Shown: positions 32,184 to 44,585 of the stretch, piece after piece | Numbering within the stretch: the stretch's first letter is position 1 | How the letters are laid out: the number at the start of each line of letters is the position of its first letter | Assembly: GCA_033398695.1 (NCBI GenBank) | Contig: CM065802.1 | Span: 83,252,096-83,316,095 of the forward strand | DNA from: Orobanche coerulescens | Taxonomy: Eukaryota; Streptophyta; Magnoliopsida; Lamiales; Orobanchaceae | Direction: 5' to 3' | DNA: 64,000 nucleotides | Position numbers and translations under genes: made by a program | Notes under the pieces: generated by a model | What the model was told of the DNA's origin: nothing | The model's input: the letters and a program-made list of their open reading frames with translations, nothing else | The model's database searches: none

Positions 32184-34057
32184 TGTTGGGATTCCAAAAT
32201 AAAAAGAAATACGCAGCGGAAAAAAAAATACGAATCCCAAACAGGATCGATCAAGTAATGTATATACGACAAAATTAAATACGAAGATAAATGATCATAC
32301 CCTTGAAGCCTTTGAAATAAATCTTCGTAAATATGGATGAAGATCACGAACCCCATCCCGAACACGAAAACCCTTCGTTCTAAGCACCGAAAATACAAAG
32401 CCTCTACTTCACACGGGTCGGAAGTTGCCCGGAAAAATTCGATAGCAATCCGTTATCTAAGAACACGGCTAGGAATTACTATAAGAATTTATATCTCTCT
32501 TTTATTTCTTGTTTTTTCTCAACTCAAAGTGAAAGAACATAAGATGGATAAAATTCTCCCTCCACTCTCAAACTCTCGGCAGTGGACTTCAGCTCTAAAG
32601 TGAAGAAGGAGAGTTCTCAAGTTGAGAGTTAGACTTGTCATTTATTAATAACAAAATGATAACAATAATGTGATATATAATATCACCAATTATCACCTTA
32701 ATCATGACATGATAACTTGCATGATGTTATTAAAAAAAAATCAAGACATGTGTAAAGGAGGGAGGGGGTGGCCCATAGGAAGTTTCCTAGAAAACGAGCC
32801 AAGCCACTCGGCTCGTATACCGGGCGTTCGTCAAACGACTCCGTTAAATACACTCTGTTTATTTACCAATATATTTATATAAATTAATTAATCTAATTAA
32901 TTAATTATATCAAATACAAATATAATTCTCTAAGAAATATAATTTATGAATTAAATTAATTACCCGATAACTTAATTTTAATTCATATGACCGCCATTTG
33001 ATTTATCCAATAAATCATAATTAGATATCCAATATCTAATATTAATTAGAGAGATAACAAATTCACATTTATCCATCAACGTTCCTGATGTGCGACTCCG
33101 TAGGTCCGTCTCAGCCGGCATTGGGAGGAACCAATGAGTGCGGGCAGCACTTAGCCAGCTTAGCGGGCCGCACTGTAAACCCCGACTGAGAACGAATGAA
33201 GGGATCATTCCAGAACCATTATGTCGTGAATACCATATACGTATAGACCCTTCATCAGATGTCCTGGTCAAGTCTTTGGGTCACGGTAAAGTCAAACCCT
33301 ACTGTTGACTAAAATCTATACATGTGTTAATGCAAATCAAGACCGACTGATTAATAGTGTATCTAATACGACTATATCAGAATGCTTTAGCCAAAGACTT
33401 ATGATCTTATTTGCCATTAACCGTATAGGACATTCGCCTGCTCACTAACAGGAGATAGAATCCTTTCTTGGCGTGCAGTAAAGACTGCTACCTGCCCGTA
33501 TAGTCTGCACTTCGAGGTCGACTCAGCAATTAAGCAAATGAGTCTAACTACTCTAATGACAAACTAAATGTCACAGGCACATCTTCTACTGAACCCTCAA
33601 GTCAAAGGTCCACATATACTATCACAACCTTTCAATTCGTCATCGACTCTCCGAAAGTGAATACCGTGTGACTGAATCGAGTATAAGTCATGTTCGAGTA
33701 TACTGGCCCCACCAATATACTTATAACTATGCTATCAAGACGTGCACACATCCTAGCATCAGTTATACAAGTTGTATTAAAAATTAATGCCCATTTTAAG
33801 TTTATTGACTTGCAAACAATTTACGTAAATAAACTTTAAACACTTCCAGTGCATTTTTTCTTATCCCATAACGAGAATAGAATGTTTGATTTATTTAGAT
33901 GGACTTCACTTCAATGTTTACCAAGTCAAGAATGCAATTGAAATAAAATAAACAGTGAATGAATCGTATTGCCTTTTTATTAATTATTCCATAGTTACAA
34001 GTACAATGCCCTTACTCTCTCATCCCCTGAGTGGCATTCGAGGGCATATTCATAACA
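32184..34057 (-). repeat. 3' LTR of B
   Basis: 1874 bp. In element orientation it starts TGTTATGAATATGCCCTCG and ends GAATCCCAACA. It pairs with 39036-40907. ORFs seen inside both LTRs (for example 32978-33271) are fragments of a conserved LTR block, not genes. Confidence 0.9.
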
Positions 34058-34074
34058 ATCTCCCACTTGCACTC
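34058..34074 (-). other. PPT of B
   Basis: Minus strand GAGTGCAAGTGGGAGAT directly before the 3' LTR. It matches A's PPT. Confidence 0.65.
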
Positions 34075-34219
34075 AATGTCACACATCATGGTATCCAATA
34101 CCCATGTTCTTCAGATGTCTTTCTAAGACGGCCTAAGATAATGGCTTAGTCAGCGGGTCAGAGACATTGTCTTCTGAGTCTACTCTTTGCAATGAAACAT
34201 ATCCTTTTTCCACAATCTC

Positions 34220-34684
34220 TCAAACGATGTGGTATTTTCTCTCTATATGCTTGGTGTTGTGGTAAGCCCTAGGCTCCTTGGCTTGGGCGACAGCTCCATC
34301 ATTATCACGGAATAGTGATATAGGCAGCTCCGCATTAGGCACCACTTGAAGTTCTTGCATAAACTTCTGCATCCAAAATGCTTCTTTGCTAGCCTCTGAG
34401 GTAGCTTGGTACTCTGCTTGGCAGGTGGAATCTGCAGTAGCGGTTTGCTTGGAGCTTCTCCAAGATACTGCTCCTCCATTGAGAGTAAACAAATACCCAG
34501 ATGTCGACTTAGAGTCGTCATTGTCTCCTTGAAAATCAGAATCGGTGAATCCAATCACCCTCAGTTCTCCACCACCGTAAGTAAGAACCAAATCTCTAGT
34601 TCTTCTTAAGTACTTAAGAATGTTCTTTACGGCAGTCCAGTGTTCCCTACCCGAGTTTGCTTGAAATCGGCTTACCATACTCAC
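34220..34684 (-). CDS. pol: B RNase H domain
   Basis: Copia RNase H removes the RNA strand of the hybrid. The 154-codon frame shows the first catalytic Asp in GFTDSDFQGD, the Glu in CQAEYQATSEA and the Asp in FRDNDGAVAQA, and ends KHIERKYHIV. It appears intact as a domain although it is cut off from RT by a frame change near 34690-34750. Confidence 0.85.
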   Translation of the reverse strand: MSMVSRFQANSGREHWTAVKNILKYLRRTRDLVLTYGGGELRVIGFTDSDFQGDNDDSKSTSGYLFTLNGGAVSWRSSKQTATADSTCQAEYQATSEASKEAFWMQKFMQELQVVPNAELPISLFRDNDGAVAQAKEPRAYHNTKHIERKYHIV

Positions 34685-34757
34685 AGCGTAGGCTAAGTCC
34701 GGTCTCGTTCACAACATAGCGTACATGAGGCTACCCAATGTCGAGGCATAGGGTACC

Positions 34758-35206
34758 TTACTCATCTCTCTTGTCTTCCTCACTTTGAGGACACATTTTC
34801 GTGGTGAGATGAATTCCATGTCGCATGGGAAGGAACCCTCTTTTAGATTCATCCATCTTGAATCTTCTCAGGATTTTATCTATATATAGGGCTTGGGAAA
34901 GTCCTATCATTCTTCGCGGTCTATCTCTGTAAAGACGGATCCCTATAATATAGGAAGCTTCTCCCAAGTCTTTCATGGAGAACGTTTTAAAAGTCCAAGC
35001 TTTCACAGTGCTGAGCATTGCTATGTTATTTCCTATAAGTAGAATATTATCTACATATAGTACTAAGAACGCAATGTTGCTCCCACTGACCTTTTTGTAA
35101 ACACACGGTTCCTCCTCATTTCGTACGAAGTCAAAGTCCTTGACTGCGTCGTCAAATCGAAGGTTCCAACTCCAAGTGGAGGTTGTGTTACAATAGGTTC
35201 GGTTCC
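34758..35206 (-). pseudogene. pol: B reverse transcriptase, C-terminal fragment only
   Basis: Encodes SVKAW/TVKAWTFKTFSMKDLG and SYIIGIRLYRDRPRRMIGLSQ; upstream, FDFVRNEEEPCVYKK and LYVDNILLIGN (catalytic YVDD changed to YVDN). Immediately before this the sequence jumps from the pol linker (QPP) to a WNLRFD-type segment. The RT N-terminus and first catalytic Asp are therefore absent. The right-hand breakpoint coincides with that of A. Confidence 0.8.
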
Positions 35207-35957
35207 TTATCCCTGATCAGATGTCTCCTTAGGACCTTCATTATGCTCTTCCAAAAAGATATTTCTACCCGAGCCACCTTTCCTGAATGAATTCATCCTC
35301 AAGGAAGTGCGCTTGTAATGCCACAATGACCCTATGGTCTTCTGGCATGTAGAATAGATAACCCATCGAGTCCTCTGGGTATCCAATGAAACATCCTTTG
35401 ATGGACCTCGCTTCCATTTTGTCCACCTTAGCCTTCTTGACATAGGCTGGATATCCCCAAATCCTTATGTGATTAAGGCTTGGTTTCTTACCATTCCACA
35501 TCTCATGCGGAGTGATAGGAACGGATTTGGAAGGACATCTATTAAGGATATAGGCAGCGGTTAGTAAGGCATACCCCCACAGGTAAATAGGTAAATCAGT
35601 GTAATTTAACATAGAGCGAACCATGTCCAACAAAGTTCGATTTCTACTTTCTGAAACACCATTTAACTGTGGGGTTCCTGGCGGAGTCAATTATGAAACT
35701 ATTTCATGTTCCTTAAGGAACTCATCAAACTCTGTGCTCATATATTCGCCACCTCGGTCTGACCGAAGTGCTTTGATATGACATCCAGTCTGTTTTTCAA
35801 CTAGGGCCTTAAATTCTTTGAATTTAGTAAAGGCTTCGGATTTATGTTTCATTAAGTACACAATCCCATACCTAGTATGATCATATGTGAACGTTATGAA
35901 ATATTGATATCCATATCGGGCTACTTCTAAAGCACCACAAACATCGGTATGTACCAA
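35207..35957 (-). pseudogene. pol: B integrase
   Basis: Minus frames 35691-35957 and 35265-35690 encode the core with Asp in FTYDHTRYGIVYLM (first Asp) and LRSDRGGEY (second) and Glu in GVSESRNRTLLDM. The C-terminal part follows (WGYPAYVKKAKVDK, CFIGYPEDSMGYLFYM). One stop at 35688-35690 separates the two frames. The catalytic triad is present. Confidence 0.85.
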
Positions 35958-36600
35958 TCAAAGTTTATCGGCAGCCCTTTCAAAAAGTCCCCATGAAGGG
36001 GGACTTAGTCATTTTGCCTCTAAGGCAAGATTCACAAGTTGGATAGGATTCTACACCCAATGGACTTAAAAATCTATCTTTCTCCATTTTCTGAACCTTG
36101 GTCTGACCAACATGACCAAGTCTAAGGTGCCACTTAAGAGCTTGATTAATATCCTGCCTGCCACGTTTCCTAGTTATAGTGTTCACTGCTGTTTTATTTT
36201 GCATGTTCAGATGATATAAACCATTCAACAATGTAGCTGTGCCAACCAATTTATTTCGAAAATATATTTTACAACTACCATTTCCAATGAAGAAACAAAA
36301 TCCTTTCCGGTCCAAGACTGGAATGGATACAATGTTTTTATGCCCCTTGGGCAAAACAAGTACTTCATCTAATGTCAAAATAAAACCGGATTCTAAACCC
36401 AGTAGGATTGATCCAATATCGGTTGCCTCGACATTTTGTCCGCTTCCGACAGTGATCATTAATTCCCCAGCTTCAAGTTTTCTACTTTATTCCAGATCCT
36501 GATTCATAGTACAAATGTGAGAAGTGGCACCTGAATCCAGAATCCATGAAGCAGAATATACAGTAGCGGAACAATTTGTTTAAAAAACAAAAAGTTCCGT
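35958..36600 (-). pseudogene. pol: B protease and pre-integrase zinc region
   Basis: The DSGATSHIC active-site motif lies at about 36510-36540, followed by a stop, then an open frame (36459-35980) with WHLRLGHVGQTK and CESCLRGKMTKSPF, the HHCC domain before integrase. Copia order (protease before integrase) is clear. Confidence 0.8.
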
Positions 36601-37430
36601 ACCTGATACGCCATTAATCTTAGGACAAGTCCTTCGCTAGTGGCCCGGCTCACTGCATTCAAGGCATTTGTCCGTAGGTTTTGGACCGCCTACCTTTTTG
36701 AACCTTCTGGGCCTTGCCCTTTCCTTCCTGTACCCCTTTCTTGGGTTTGTACTGCTCGTAGGTATTTTTCTTCTTGTTCTTGGACCTCCGAGGCCCAGAA
36801 TAAATCACAAGAGCAGTCTCTCTCGGTTTAGTCTTCATGTTAGACTGCGACGTCACCAGTTTATTCATTAGCCCAGCTAATGTGCATGAAATTTCATTAC
36901 AGTTGAAATTCATTACAAACTGCGTGAAAGAGTCAGGGAGAGATTGAAGGATGAGATCAATTTAAAGGGATAAATCCATATTAAAGTTGAGCACCTCGAG
37001 CCTCTCAATCATAGAGATCATCTTGAGGACGTGGTCTCCCATTTTCGCCCCTTCTTTCATCCTAGCACTGAACAACTGCTTCGATATCTCATATCTAGCA
37101 GTCCTACAGTGCTCTCCATAAAGCTCGGTCAAGTGTGCGAGAATCTGCTTTAGCAGAAGTCATTTTCTCGTGCACTCTCTGCAGCTCATTTGTTATTGAG
37201 CCCATCATAAAGCCACAGACTAGCACGTCATCCTTGACCCATTTTTCATGGACGTCAATATCTTCCTGATTACCCCTGGTTCGGATTGGAGTCGGTGGAA
37301 TGTCCGCCTCCAAGACGTATCCCAGAGACTCCATACTAAGTACAATCATCAGATTCCGCAACCAGTCAACAAAATTGGGTCCAGTTAGGAGATTCTTTTC
37401 AAGTAGTATTGCAAGTGGGTTTTTAGCCAT
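36601..37430 (-). pseudogene. gag: B gag
   Basis: Opens at ATG (complement 37428-37430) with MAKNPLAILLEKN and continues DWLRNLMIVLSMESLGYVLEA. A frameshift near 37104-37140 breaks it; a second frame (36913-36659) carries CNEISCTLAGLMNKLV and a Lys-rich tail. A knuckle-like Cys region lies near 36620-36660. It is homologous to A's gag. Confidence 0.8.
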
Positions 37431-39022
37431 TTTTAGAGAGATTCAGTTTTGTTTTCTGCAAAGATTTAGACAAGATTCAATTAGTGACTTGTTTAATTAT
37501 GACCGAGTATAGAATTTAAGGCCTTTCTTTATTCATAACTCGGCTCCCACTATTTTATCGGCATTTACATACTCCCATGTTAAATCCGAAAGTCTTGGGT
37601 GATTTCATAGATGTGATCGATTTCTTTATAAAATTTAATAGAGGGCAACCCATACGGTTTCTATTCTATTATTCTTTATAAAGTGGTGTCTAATACCAAC
37701 CCATCTATTGGATGATTCGATCTTCTTTTACCCCTAGTTCACTTGCCCTCAACCCATTCAGTTTCTATGGCTCGCTGAACTATCTAAGTTTAAACCGTCA
37801 ACTCCTATTAGTCTGACAATTGAATCTTACCCGGAAACCCATACGGTTTATAGGGGTTTGATTTGTCACAACCAAAGGCATCTAATGCACTCTAGGAATT
37901 TATCAACTTTCCCCAAAAATATTACCCCGACATACTCGGAAGAATAATATTCCGGTTTAGATTTCAATTTTCCATGAGTTTGACGGAGAATAGGAAACCT
38001 CGTAACCTTTATAACTTAGTGTGTTTGTTGTCGAGATAATTTCGCGATTAATGTTACACGTTGCACATTAATTCATTTATACGCGCGTTTGTTGGTTTGT
38101 CAATCATTCAAAATGAAAAACAGAAAACAGTAACCTAGTTCCTAAGTACTGGGCCAAGCGAATGACCCAATAAATAAAAACACAGTCTTCGATTCTTTGT
38201 TTTCTCGGTCGGTTGTCTTCGGTCTTCGTCATACCCAAAATAATAATTACATCGTTAAAAAATTGCATCCTATACAAATTTTTATAGTAAATATAAATAG
38301 GCTTAAAGCGGCCTTTACAACCCAATCGAATCGAACAAATCAAAAACTAAGTCCACGAGCTATATCACCATCACATAAGGATTCCACACAACATGTAATG
38401 GCAACAAAAATAAACAATTAATTTTAATATAAATTAATCTAATTAATCTATACAATTTCTACTATATTAATCCAATTAATATAAAGTGGCATTAAAATTA
38501 AATAATCAATTAATATATTAATCCAATCAATATAAAATTAATCTATTCAATTTTAATGGTATTAATCCAATTAATACTAATAATCGTCATTTAAATTCAT
38601 TCGAAGTAATCCGGCCAAAATAATATTTTCGTTTAATTTATTTCCCTTAACTAAAAAATATTCCAAATATTAATTTAGTCAAATTAAAATCCAATTTAAA
38701 TTTTGGGAAATAATTACAACGAAATATAAACTTAAAATGGAGTCCCGGACAATCCGCTTTTAGGCCCAAACCATGATCGATTCAAAATCGGGCCAAAACC
38801 CGAGACGCTCGCCGAGCCATGCTCGCGGTGCCAGTAGCCAAAGGCCGCCAAAGACCACCGCCACGGCACCGCTTTCTTCATTTTTCGGCTCGTTTCCAAA
38901 AACGTGATGCTATTACGAACAATTTAAAATCTACGATTATTCCAAACATGATTGTAAATCATAATCATCATCCAAAAGCATTCAAAATGCACAAAAATCG
39001 TATATACGGAAACATTGACCTC
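37431..39022 (-). other. B leader, long and non-coding
   Basis: About 1.6 kb between PBS and gag. The gag-proximal half matches the leader of A. The LTR-proximal half is AT-rich (AATTAAT-type runs at about 38400-38720), with a GC-rich patch at 38790-38880. No gene recognised. Confidence 0.6.
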
Positions 39023-39034
39023 GCTCCGATACCA
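39023..39034 (-). other. Primer binding site of B
   Basis: Minus strand TGGTATCGGAGC next to the 5' LTR end; initiator-Met-tRNA class, the same type as G, F and C. Confidence 0.75.
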
Positions 39035-39035
39035 C

Positions 39036-40907
39036 TATTGGGATTCCAAAATAAAACAAAATACGCAGCGGAAAAAAAATACGAATCCCAAACAGGATCG
39101 ATCAAGTAACGTATATACGAAAAAATTAAATACGAAGATAAAGGATCATACCCTTGAAGCCTTTGAAATAAATCTTCGTAAATATGGATGACGATCACGA
39201 ACCCCGTCCCGAATACGAAAACCCTTCGTTCTAAGCACCGAAAATACAAAGCCTCTACTTCACACGGGTCGGAAGTTGCCCGGAAAAATTCAATAGCAAT
39301 CCGTTCTCTAAGAACCCGGCTAGGAATTACTATAAGAATTTATATCTCTCTTTTATTTCTTATTTTTTCTCAACTCAAAGTGAAAGAAAATAAGATGGAT
39401 AAAATTCTTCCTCCACTCTCAAACTCTCGGCAGTGGACTTCAGCTCTAAAGTGAAGAAGGAGAGTTCTCAAGTTGAGAGTTAGACTTGCCATTTATTAAT
39501 AACAAAATGATAACAATAATGTGATATATAATATCACCAATTATCACCTTAATCATGACATGATAACATGCATGATGTTATTAAAAAAAAACATCAAGAC
39601 ATGTGTAAAGGAGGGAGGGGGCGGCCCATAGGAAGTTTCCTAGAAAACGAGCCAAGCCACTCGGCTCGTATACCGGGCGTTCGTCAAACGACTCCGTTAA
39701 ATACACTCCGTTTATTTACCAATGTATTTATATAAATTAATGAATCTAATTAATTAATTATATCAAATAAAAATATATTTCTCTAAGAAATATAATTTAT
39801 GAATTAAATTAATTACCCGATAACTTAATTTTAATTCATATGACCGCCATTTTATTTATCCAATAAATCATAATTAGATATCCAATATCTAATATTAATT
39901 AGAGAGATAACAAATTCACATTTATCGGTCAACGTTCCTGATGCGCGACTCTGTAGGTCCATCTCAGCCGGCATTGGGAGGAACCAATGAGTGCGGGCAG
40001 CACTTAGCCAGCCTAGCGGGCCGCACTGTAAACCCCGACTGAGAACGAATGAAGGGATCATTCCAGAACCATTATGTCGTGAATACCATATACGTATAGA
40101 CCCTTCATCAGATGTCCCGGTCAAGTCTTCGGGTTACGGTAAAGTCAAACCCTACTGTTGACTAAACTCTATACATGTGTTAATGCAAATCAAGACCGAC
40201 TGATTAATAGTGTATCTAATACGACTATATCGTAATTCTTCGCCAAAGACTTATGATCTTATTTGCCATTAATCAGATAGACATTCGCCCGCTCACTAAC
40301 AAGAGATAGAATCCTTTCTTAGCGTACAAGAAGATCGCTACCTGCCCGTATAGTCCGCACTTCGAGGTCGACTCAGCAATTAAGCAAATGAGTCTAACTA
40401 CTCTAATGACAAACTAAACGTCACAGGCACATCTTCTACTGAACCCTCAAGTCAAAGGTCCACGTATACTATCACAACCTTTCAATTCGTCATCGACTCT
40501 CCGAGAGTGAATACCGTGTGACTGAATCGAGTATAAGTCGTGTTCGAGTATACTGGCCCCACCAATATACTTATAACTATGCTATCAAGACGTGCACACG
40601 TCCTAGCATCAGTTATACAAGTCGTATTAAAACTTAATGCCCATTTTAAGTTTATTGACTTGCGAACAATTTACGTAAATAAACTTTAAACACTTTCAGT
40701 GCATTTTTTCTTATCCCATAACGAGAATGGAATGTTCGATTTATTTACATGGACTTCACTTCAATGTTTACCAAGTCAAGAATGCAATTGATATAAAATA
40801 AACATTGAATGAATCGTATTGCCTTTTTATTAATTATTCCATAATTACAAGTACAATGCCCTTACTCTCTGATCCCCTGAGTGGCATTCGAGGGCATATT
40901 CCTAACA
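39036..40907 (-). repeat. 5' LTR of B
   Basis: 1872 bp, the pair of 32184-34057. The inner terminus reads TATTGGG on the plus strand where the other LTR has TGTTGGG, a single substitution in the terminal repeat. Confidence 0.9.
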
Positions 40908-40930
40908 ATAGCTACTCTAGCCCTGCTAAC
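40908..40930 (-). pseudogene. Short LINE ORF2 segment between B and S1
   Basis: 23 bp of LINE coding sequence stranded between two insertions. It contains the duplicated target sites ATAGC (of B) and CTAAC (of S1). Read with the flanks it joins the endonuclease end to the linker in frame. Confidence 0.8.
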
Positions 40931-41419
40931 TGTAATATCCGCAATTTTCGATTTTCGGTAAATTTCTTTTTTCGGTCGAAGTCCGTTTTGACGACTCGCT
41001 CACGACCGTTTCGTCATTTCGAGAATGATTAATTCTGCACTTTTTGTCATCCGAGCTCGTTTCAGTGTCGTTTTGTTGAGTTCCGTGCTTTTTAGACGCT
41101 TTTCCGCACTTGAATTCGATTCTTGCGAATCTCGTCCGAAACTGTTGTTTCGAGTTTCTCGTAAGTTCATTTAATGTTATTATTCTTGTTGCAAGCTTTG
41201 GTTTGGTGTTTCGATCGCGTATCGTGATTTTCGGACGTTTTGGGCCATTTTCGTAATTTCCCAAAGTTTTGGGTAATTACTTCCGTTGTCGAATTCCGAG
41301 CCTTCGGGTGGTCGGAATTGTGTGTTCTCTTAGCTCTTAGATTCGTATTTGCGAGTACGTCAGAATCAGTATCATCGATTCGTATTCGTGTTCGGGTTTC
41401 GGGTCGTCGGGCCGTTGAG

Positions 41420-41715
41420 TTGGCCCTACCGACATGGCCGGCACTGGGCCTGTGCCAGATCGCCGAGTCACGGCCGGCAGTGATCGGCAGCTTCGCCGAG
41501 TCACGGCCGGTAGTGATCGGCAGCTCCGGCCGAGCAGGTGCCGTGCCGTAGGGCCGGCAGACATGCGGCAGGGCCGCGGCACATTCTGTGGCATTTTTCG
41601 CCAAACCGATCGTATGGGTGCCGCGGCACACGCCGGCCGAGCCGCGCACACCGCCACCACCGGGAGCCATTTTTGGCCTCGTGCCGCAGCACACTCCCGC
41701 CGGGCTGCACACCGT
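41420..41715 (+). repeat. GC-rich U3 array of S1
   Basis: Direct repeats of about 36 bp containing GCCGAGTCACGGCCGG and GTGATCGGCAGC, followed by further CpG-rich sequence with GCCGCGGCAC dyads, ending just before the TATA-like box. The overlapping minus-strand ORF is a composition artefact. Confidence 0.75.
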
Positions 41716-41720
41716 GCACT

Positions 41721-41729
41721 TATTTAAGG
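41721..41729 (+). promoter_or_regulatory. TATA-like box of S1
   Basis: TATTTAAGG at the place where F has TATAAAAGG. Sequence further downstream (ATCCATG.AGTT, ATATCATCAAT) also matches F. Confidence 0.5.
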
Positions 41730-42678
41730 CCCAAAGCAGACGTTTTCTCGCCATTTTTCTCCTTCTTCCACTTCTCCCCGCGGCCGGAGTTGCTCCTATC
41801 ATGGAGAGATGTTGTTTGTCAACAAATCCATGAAGTTTTGGAGTTCATATCATCAATCATCCATCCTATAACATCCCTTGATCGAGCGAATCGTGCCGAT
41901 TTTCTAGAAATCTAATTTTGGGGATTTTGGGTATTTTGTTCGATTTCGCCCGTTTAATCCGATTTAACTTAAGATTGTGATGGATTGATGATTATTAGCA
42001 TGTATTGTATCATTTCCCTTGTTAACCCATGGTCGGATCGTATCGATTCGTTATTTTGGTCGAGTTCTTGACCGACGCCTTGAAGGTGTCCGGTAAAATG
42101 TCATAGAGGGGTTTTCGGGCGTTCTACGATTATTCTTCCTCGTATGAACGATGATTTATTGAATTTATGTTGTTAGGGTCGAATTCTTTTGAAGAACTCG
42201 AGTCGGAACCCTTCCGTTCATTGTCTTCTTCGGGGTCTGAGCTTCCCGGTCAAACCGTGTTCTTCGGAGCGTTTGGTAGCGGTTACTAAGGCAAGTATCT
42301 TATTATACGACTTGTATCTTGTGACTAGTAATTACGTATGATATGTATGACGATTTTGCTTGCCTCCGTAAATATGTTCCGTTTGAGTTGGTTGTGTTTT
42401 TCCGAAATTTGAAGGTTTGGTGATAATAGTGATATATTGGTATCCGTGTTAGGCGTTGTGCCATTTGTGCAGGATTGCGATGTACATATGAGATGGTTGT
42501 ACACGTGGTTGTTCAATGTATTATGTACCGAATGTGTGTTATGTTGGTTAAGAGTCGTTGTGATGATCATGATATTTGTGTTGTTTTGGTTTACATACTT
42601 GATTGTACATTTCAGTGTAATGTGGAATGGCTTGACATTTAATGTTTATGAATTGTGTCGTGTCGATGTGTGTGTGTT

Positions 42679-43060
42679 CCAGGTAGGGTCTGACGAGGCC
42701 TCTGGAGTTCGGTACATGATGTGTACGAACAAAGTGTGTGATCCAGGTAGGGTCTGACGAGGCCTCTGGAGTTCGGTACATGATGTGTACGGACAAGGTG
42801 TGTGATCCAGGTAGGGTCTGACGAGGCCTCTGGAGTTCGGTACATGATGTGTACGAACGATGTTGTGGCCGGGTAGGGTCCGTTGAGGCCTCCGGATTTC
42901 GGTACATGATGTGTACGAACAGTGTGTGTGGCCGGGTAGGGTCCGTTGAGGCCTCCGGAGTTCGGTACATGATGTGTACGAACAGTGTGTATGGTCCGGG
43001 TAAGGTTCCGTCGAGGCCTCCGGAGTTCGGTACATGATGTGTACGAACAATGATCGTGTA
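42679..43060 (+). repeat. Six-copy 64-bp tandem repeat in S1
   Basis: Each unit holds the palindrome GAGGCCTC (degrading to GAGGCCTCC contexts) and the dyad GTACA-TGATG-TGTAC. The first three units differ from the last three at shared positions (CTGACG versus CCGTTG), showing block expansion. It lies in R/U5, downstream of the TATA box. Confidence 0.9.
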
Positions 43061-43787
43061 GCAGTGTTTGTTCGGGTAACATTTTAATATGGATCTCGGA
43101 CTCGTAATGATATATTATTTAGTATGCTTTGAAACGAGAATCGGGCTAAGGCCCTAATGTTTACGAAAAGGTTTTGTAAATTGGGAGTCGAGGTCCAAAA
43201 GAATTTCTGCTTTAAAAATCCCCGAGATGATGTGTTCCTTTTCAAATATCTCTTACTTGAGTTCGAAATTCTAAAACTTCTCGGGAACATTTTGATAATT
43301 GATTTACGTATTAAATTCGTAGTTGCTATTTGCTTGTTACATTTCGTATGGTTTGATACTTGCACTAGTAAAACAGTGGAGTTTTACTAACCCCCGAGTA
43401 TTCGGGGGGTGGATGTCTATTCTGCGTCTGTACATGCGTGTTCAGGGAGCAGACACAGGATTAGCACAAGGGGATGACGAGCTGCGATACTAATCAAGAG
43501 TTGAGAGTTGGTAGAGATTAGTTGTATTGTTAGAGTTGATTCAGTCTTCCGCTGTATTGTATTTCGACCCCTGTGTGGGTAATATTGTTAGTCAGTCCTG
43601 TTGATAGAGTTGTGTGACCTCATCGGTCTGTGTGTTTATGTGTAAGTGACCTTAACGGTCTGTATTATTATATTGTTTGACCCTGGCCGGGCAAGCATTT
43701 GGTTGTTTATGGACGTTTAGCCTGGTAGATCCTTGCGGAAAGGGTTTACGGCGTGTAATATTCCCATACGGTTTTGGGGGTGTTACA

Positions 43788-44585
43788 CTAACAACACGAC
43801 CTCTCATGGATAAATCCATAGCCAGGAGCCAGTATTGAGAAGCACAGGCCTCGCTCCGGAAGACCTTGCAATCCACGCACGCCCTAGCATCACGACTGCG
43901 CAAAAGAAGGTAGTCAATTTCGTGTTGTGCCCTCCACTACTGAAGGTGACGAGGTGCTCAGCTCTCTTCTGAAATACAGAGTTAGCAATTACCAACTCAT
44001 GCGCAGTGGCAAACTCCAATAGAGCGGAACCTCCTGCATTCCTAACTCCGAAGCCGAAACCCCCATGCGTGCTATGGTAACCATCCACCCCCTCACCAAT
44101 GTGCCCATTGAAATCGCCCCCCAAAACAATAAATTGATCATCCGGAATACACCCGACCAACTCATCTAAACAGGCCCAAAAAGCTTCCTTAACAGGCACA
44201 CCCAAACCAACATGAGGGACATACGCACAAACCACGTTAACCACCTTTTCTCCAACCACCACTCTAATGGACATAATCATATCATTACACCTCTTCACTT
44301 CCACGACGTATCCTTAAGCTCCTTATATAAAAGAATACCCACACCATTACTCGAGTTAGCAAGGTCTGAATACCACAATATAAAACCGTTCGCCTCCCTG
44401 GACTGCGCTCCCTTCCACCTAGTCTCCTGAATACAAGCCACATCAACCATTCTCTTACCCAAAACATCCACAAGCTCCAAAAGCTTACCCGTCAAGGTAC
44501 CCAAATTCCAACTACCAACCCGCAAAGAGCGCGACATCGACCAACAGAAACGCACTACGAAAACAAAATGTAGTAGTGAAGCCAA
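43788..44585 (-). pseudogene. LINE AP endonuclease domain
   Basis: The endonuclease nicks target DNA. Minus frames give RVGSWNLGTLTGKLLEL, ACIQETRWKG (catalytic Glu), GGDFNGHIGEG (Asp/Asn), GFGFGVRN and TFSSGGHNTKLTTF, in family order. A frameshift near 44300 splits the domain (frames 44295-44585 and 43804-44304), and another shift near 43900 leads to the end, where S1 is inserted. The signature residues are present, so the domain decayed recently. Confidence 0.85.

Larger units (their letters stand above)
32184..40907 (-). mobile_element. Ty1/copia element B, complete with two LTRs, minus strand, lacking RT core
   Basis: LTRs are 32184-34057 and 39036-40907, almost equal in length and very similar. 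Flanks are CTAGC (32179-32183) and ATAGC (40908-40912), a 4/5 TSD; joining the flanks restores the LINE reading frame, which confirms the insertion. On the minus strand: PBS (39023-39034), long leader, gag, protease, integrase, C-terminal RT fragment, RNase H, PPT. The central RT is missing and several stops are present, so B must have been mobilised in trans if the deletion came first. Confidence 0.9.
40931..43787 (+). mobile_element. S1: solo LTR of a chromovirus, TSD CTAAC
   Basis: 2857 bp from TGTAATATCCGC to GGGGGTGTTACA. Identical CTAAC lies on both sides (40926-40930 and 43788-43792), and there is no internal region, so it is a solo LTR left by LTR-LTR recombination. It contains a GC-rich U3 array (about 41420-41715), TATTTAAGG at 41721 and a six-copy 64-bp tandem repeat (42679-43060). 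The 3' end matches S0. Confidence 0.9.

Noticed and set aside
32978..33271. 97-residue ORF present twice (also 39852-40124)
   Set aside because: Both copies lie in the paired LTRs of B, and the same block appears in A's LTR in another frame; LTR sequence, not a gene.
41167..41802. 211-residue minus-strand ORF
   Set aside because: It lies over the GC-rich U3 array of solo LTR S1; Ala/Arg/Pro-rich composition, no domain.
42548..43082. Minus-strand ORFs with repeated MYRTPEAS-like units
   Set aside because: They arise from the 64-bp DNA tandem repeat in S1. The unit is not a multiple of three and all frames show similar patterns.
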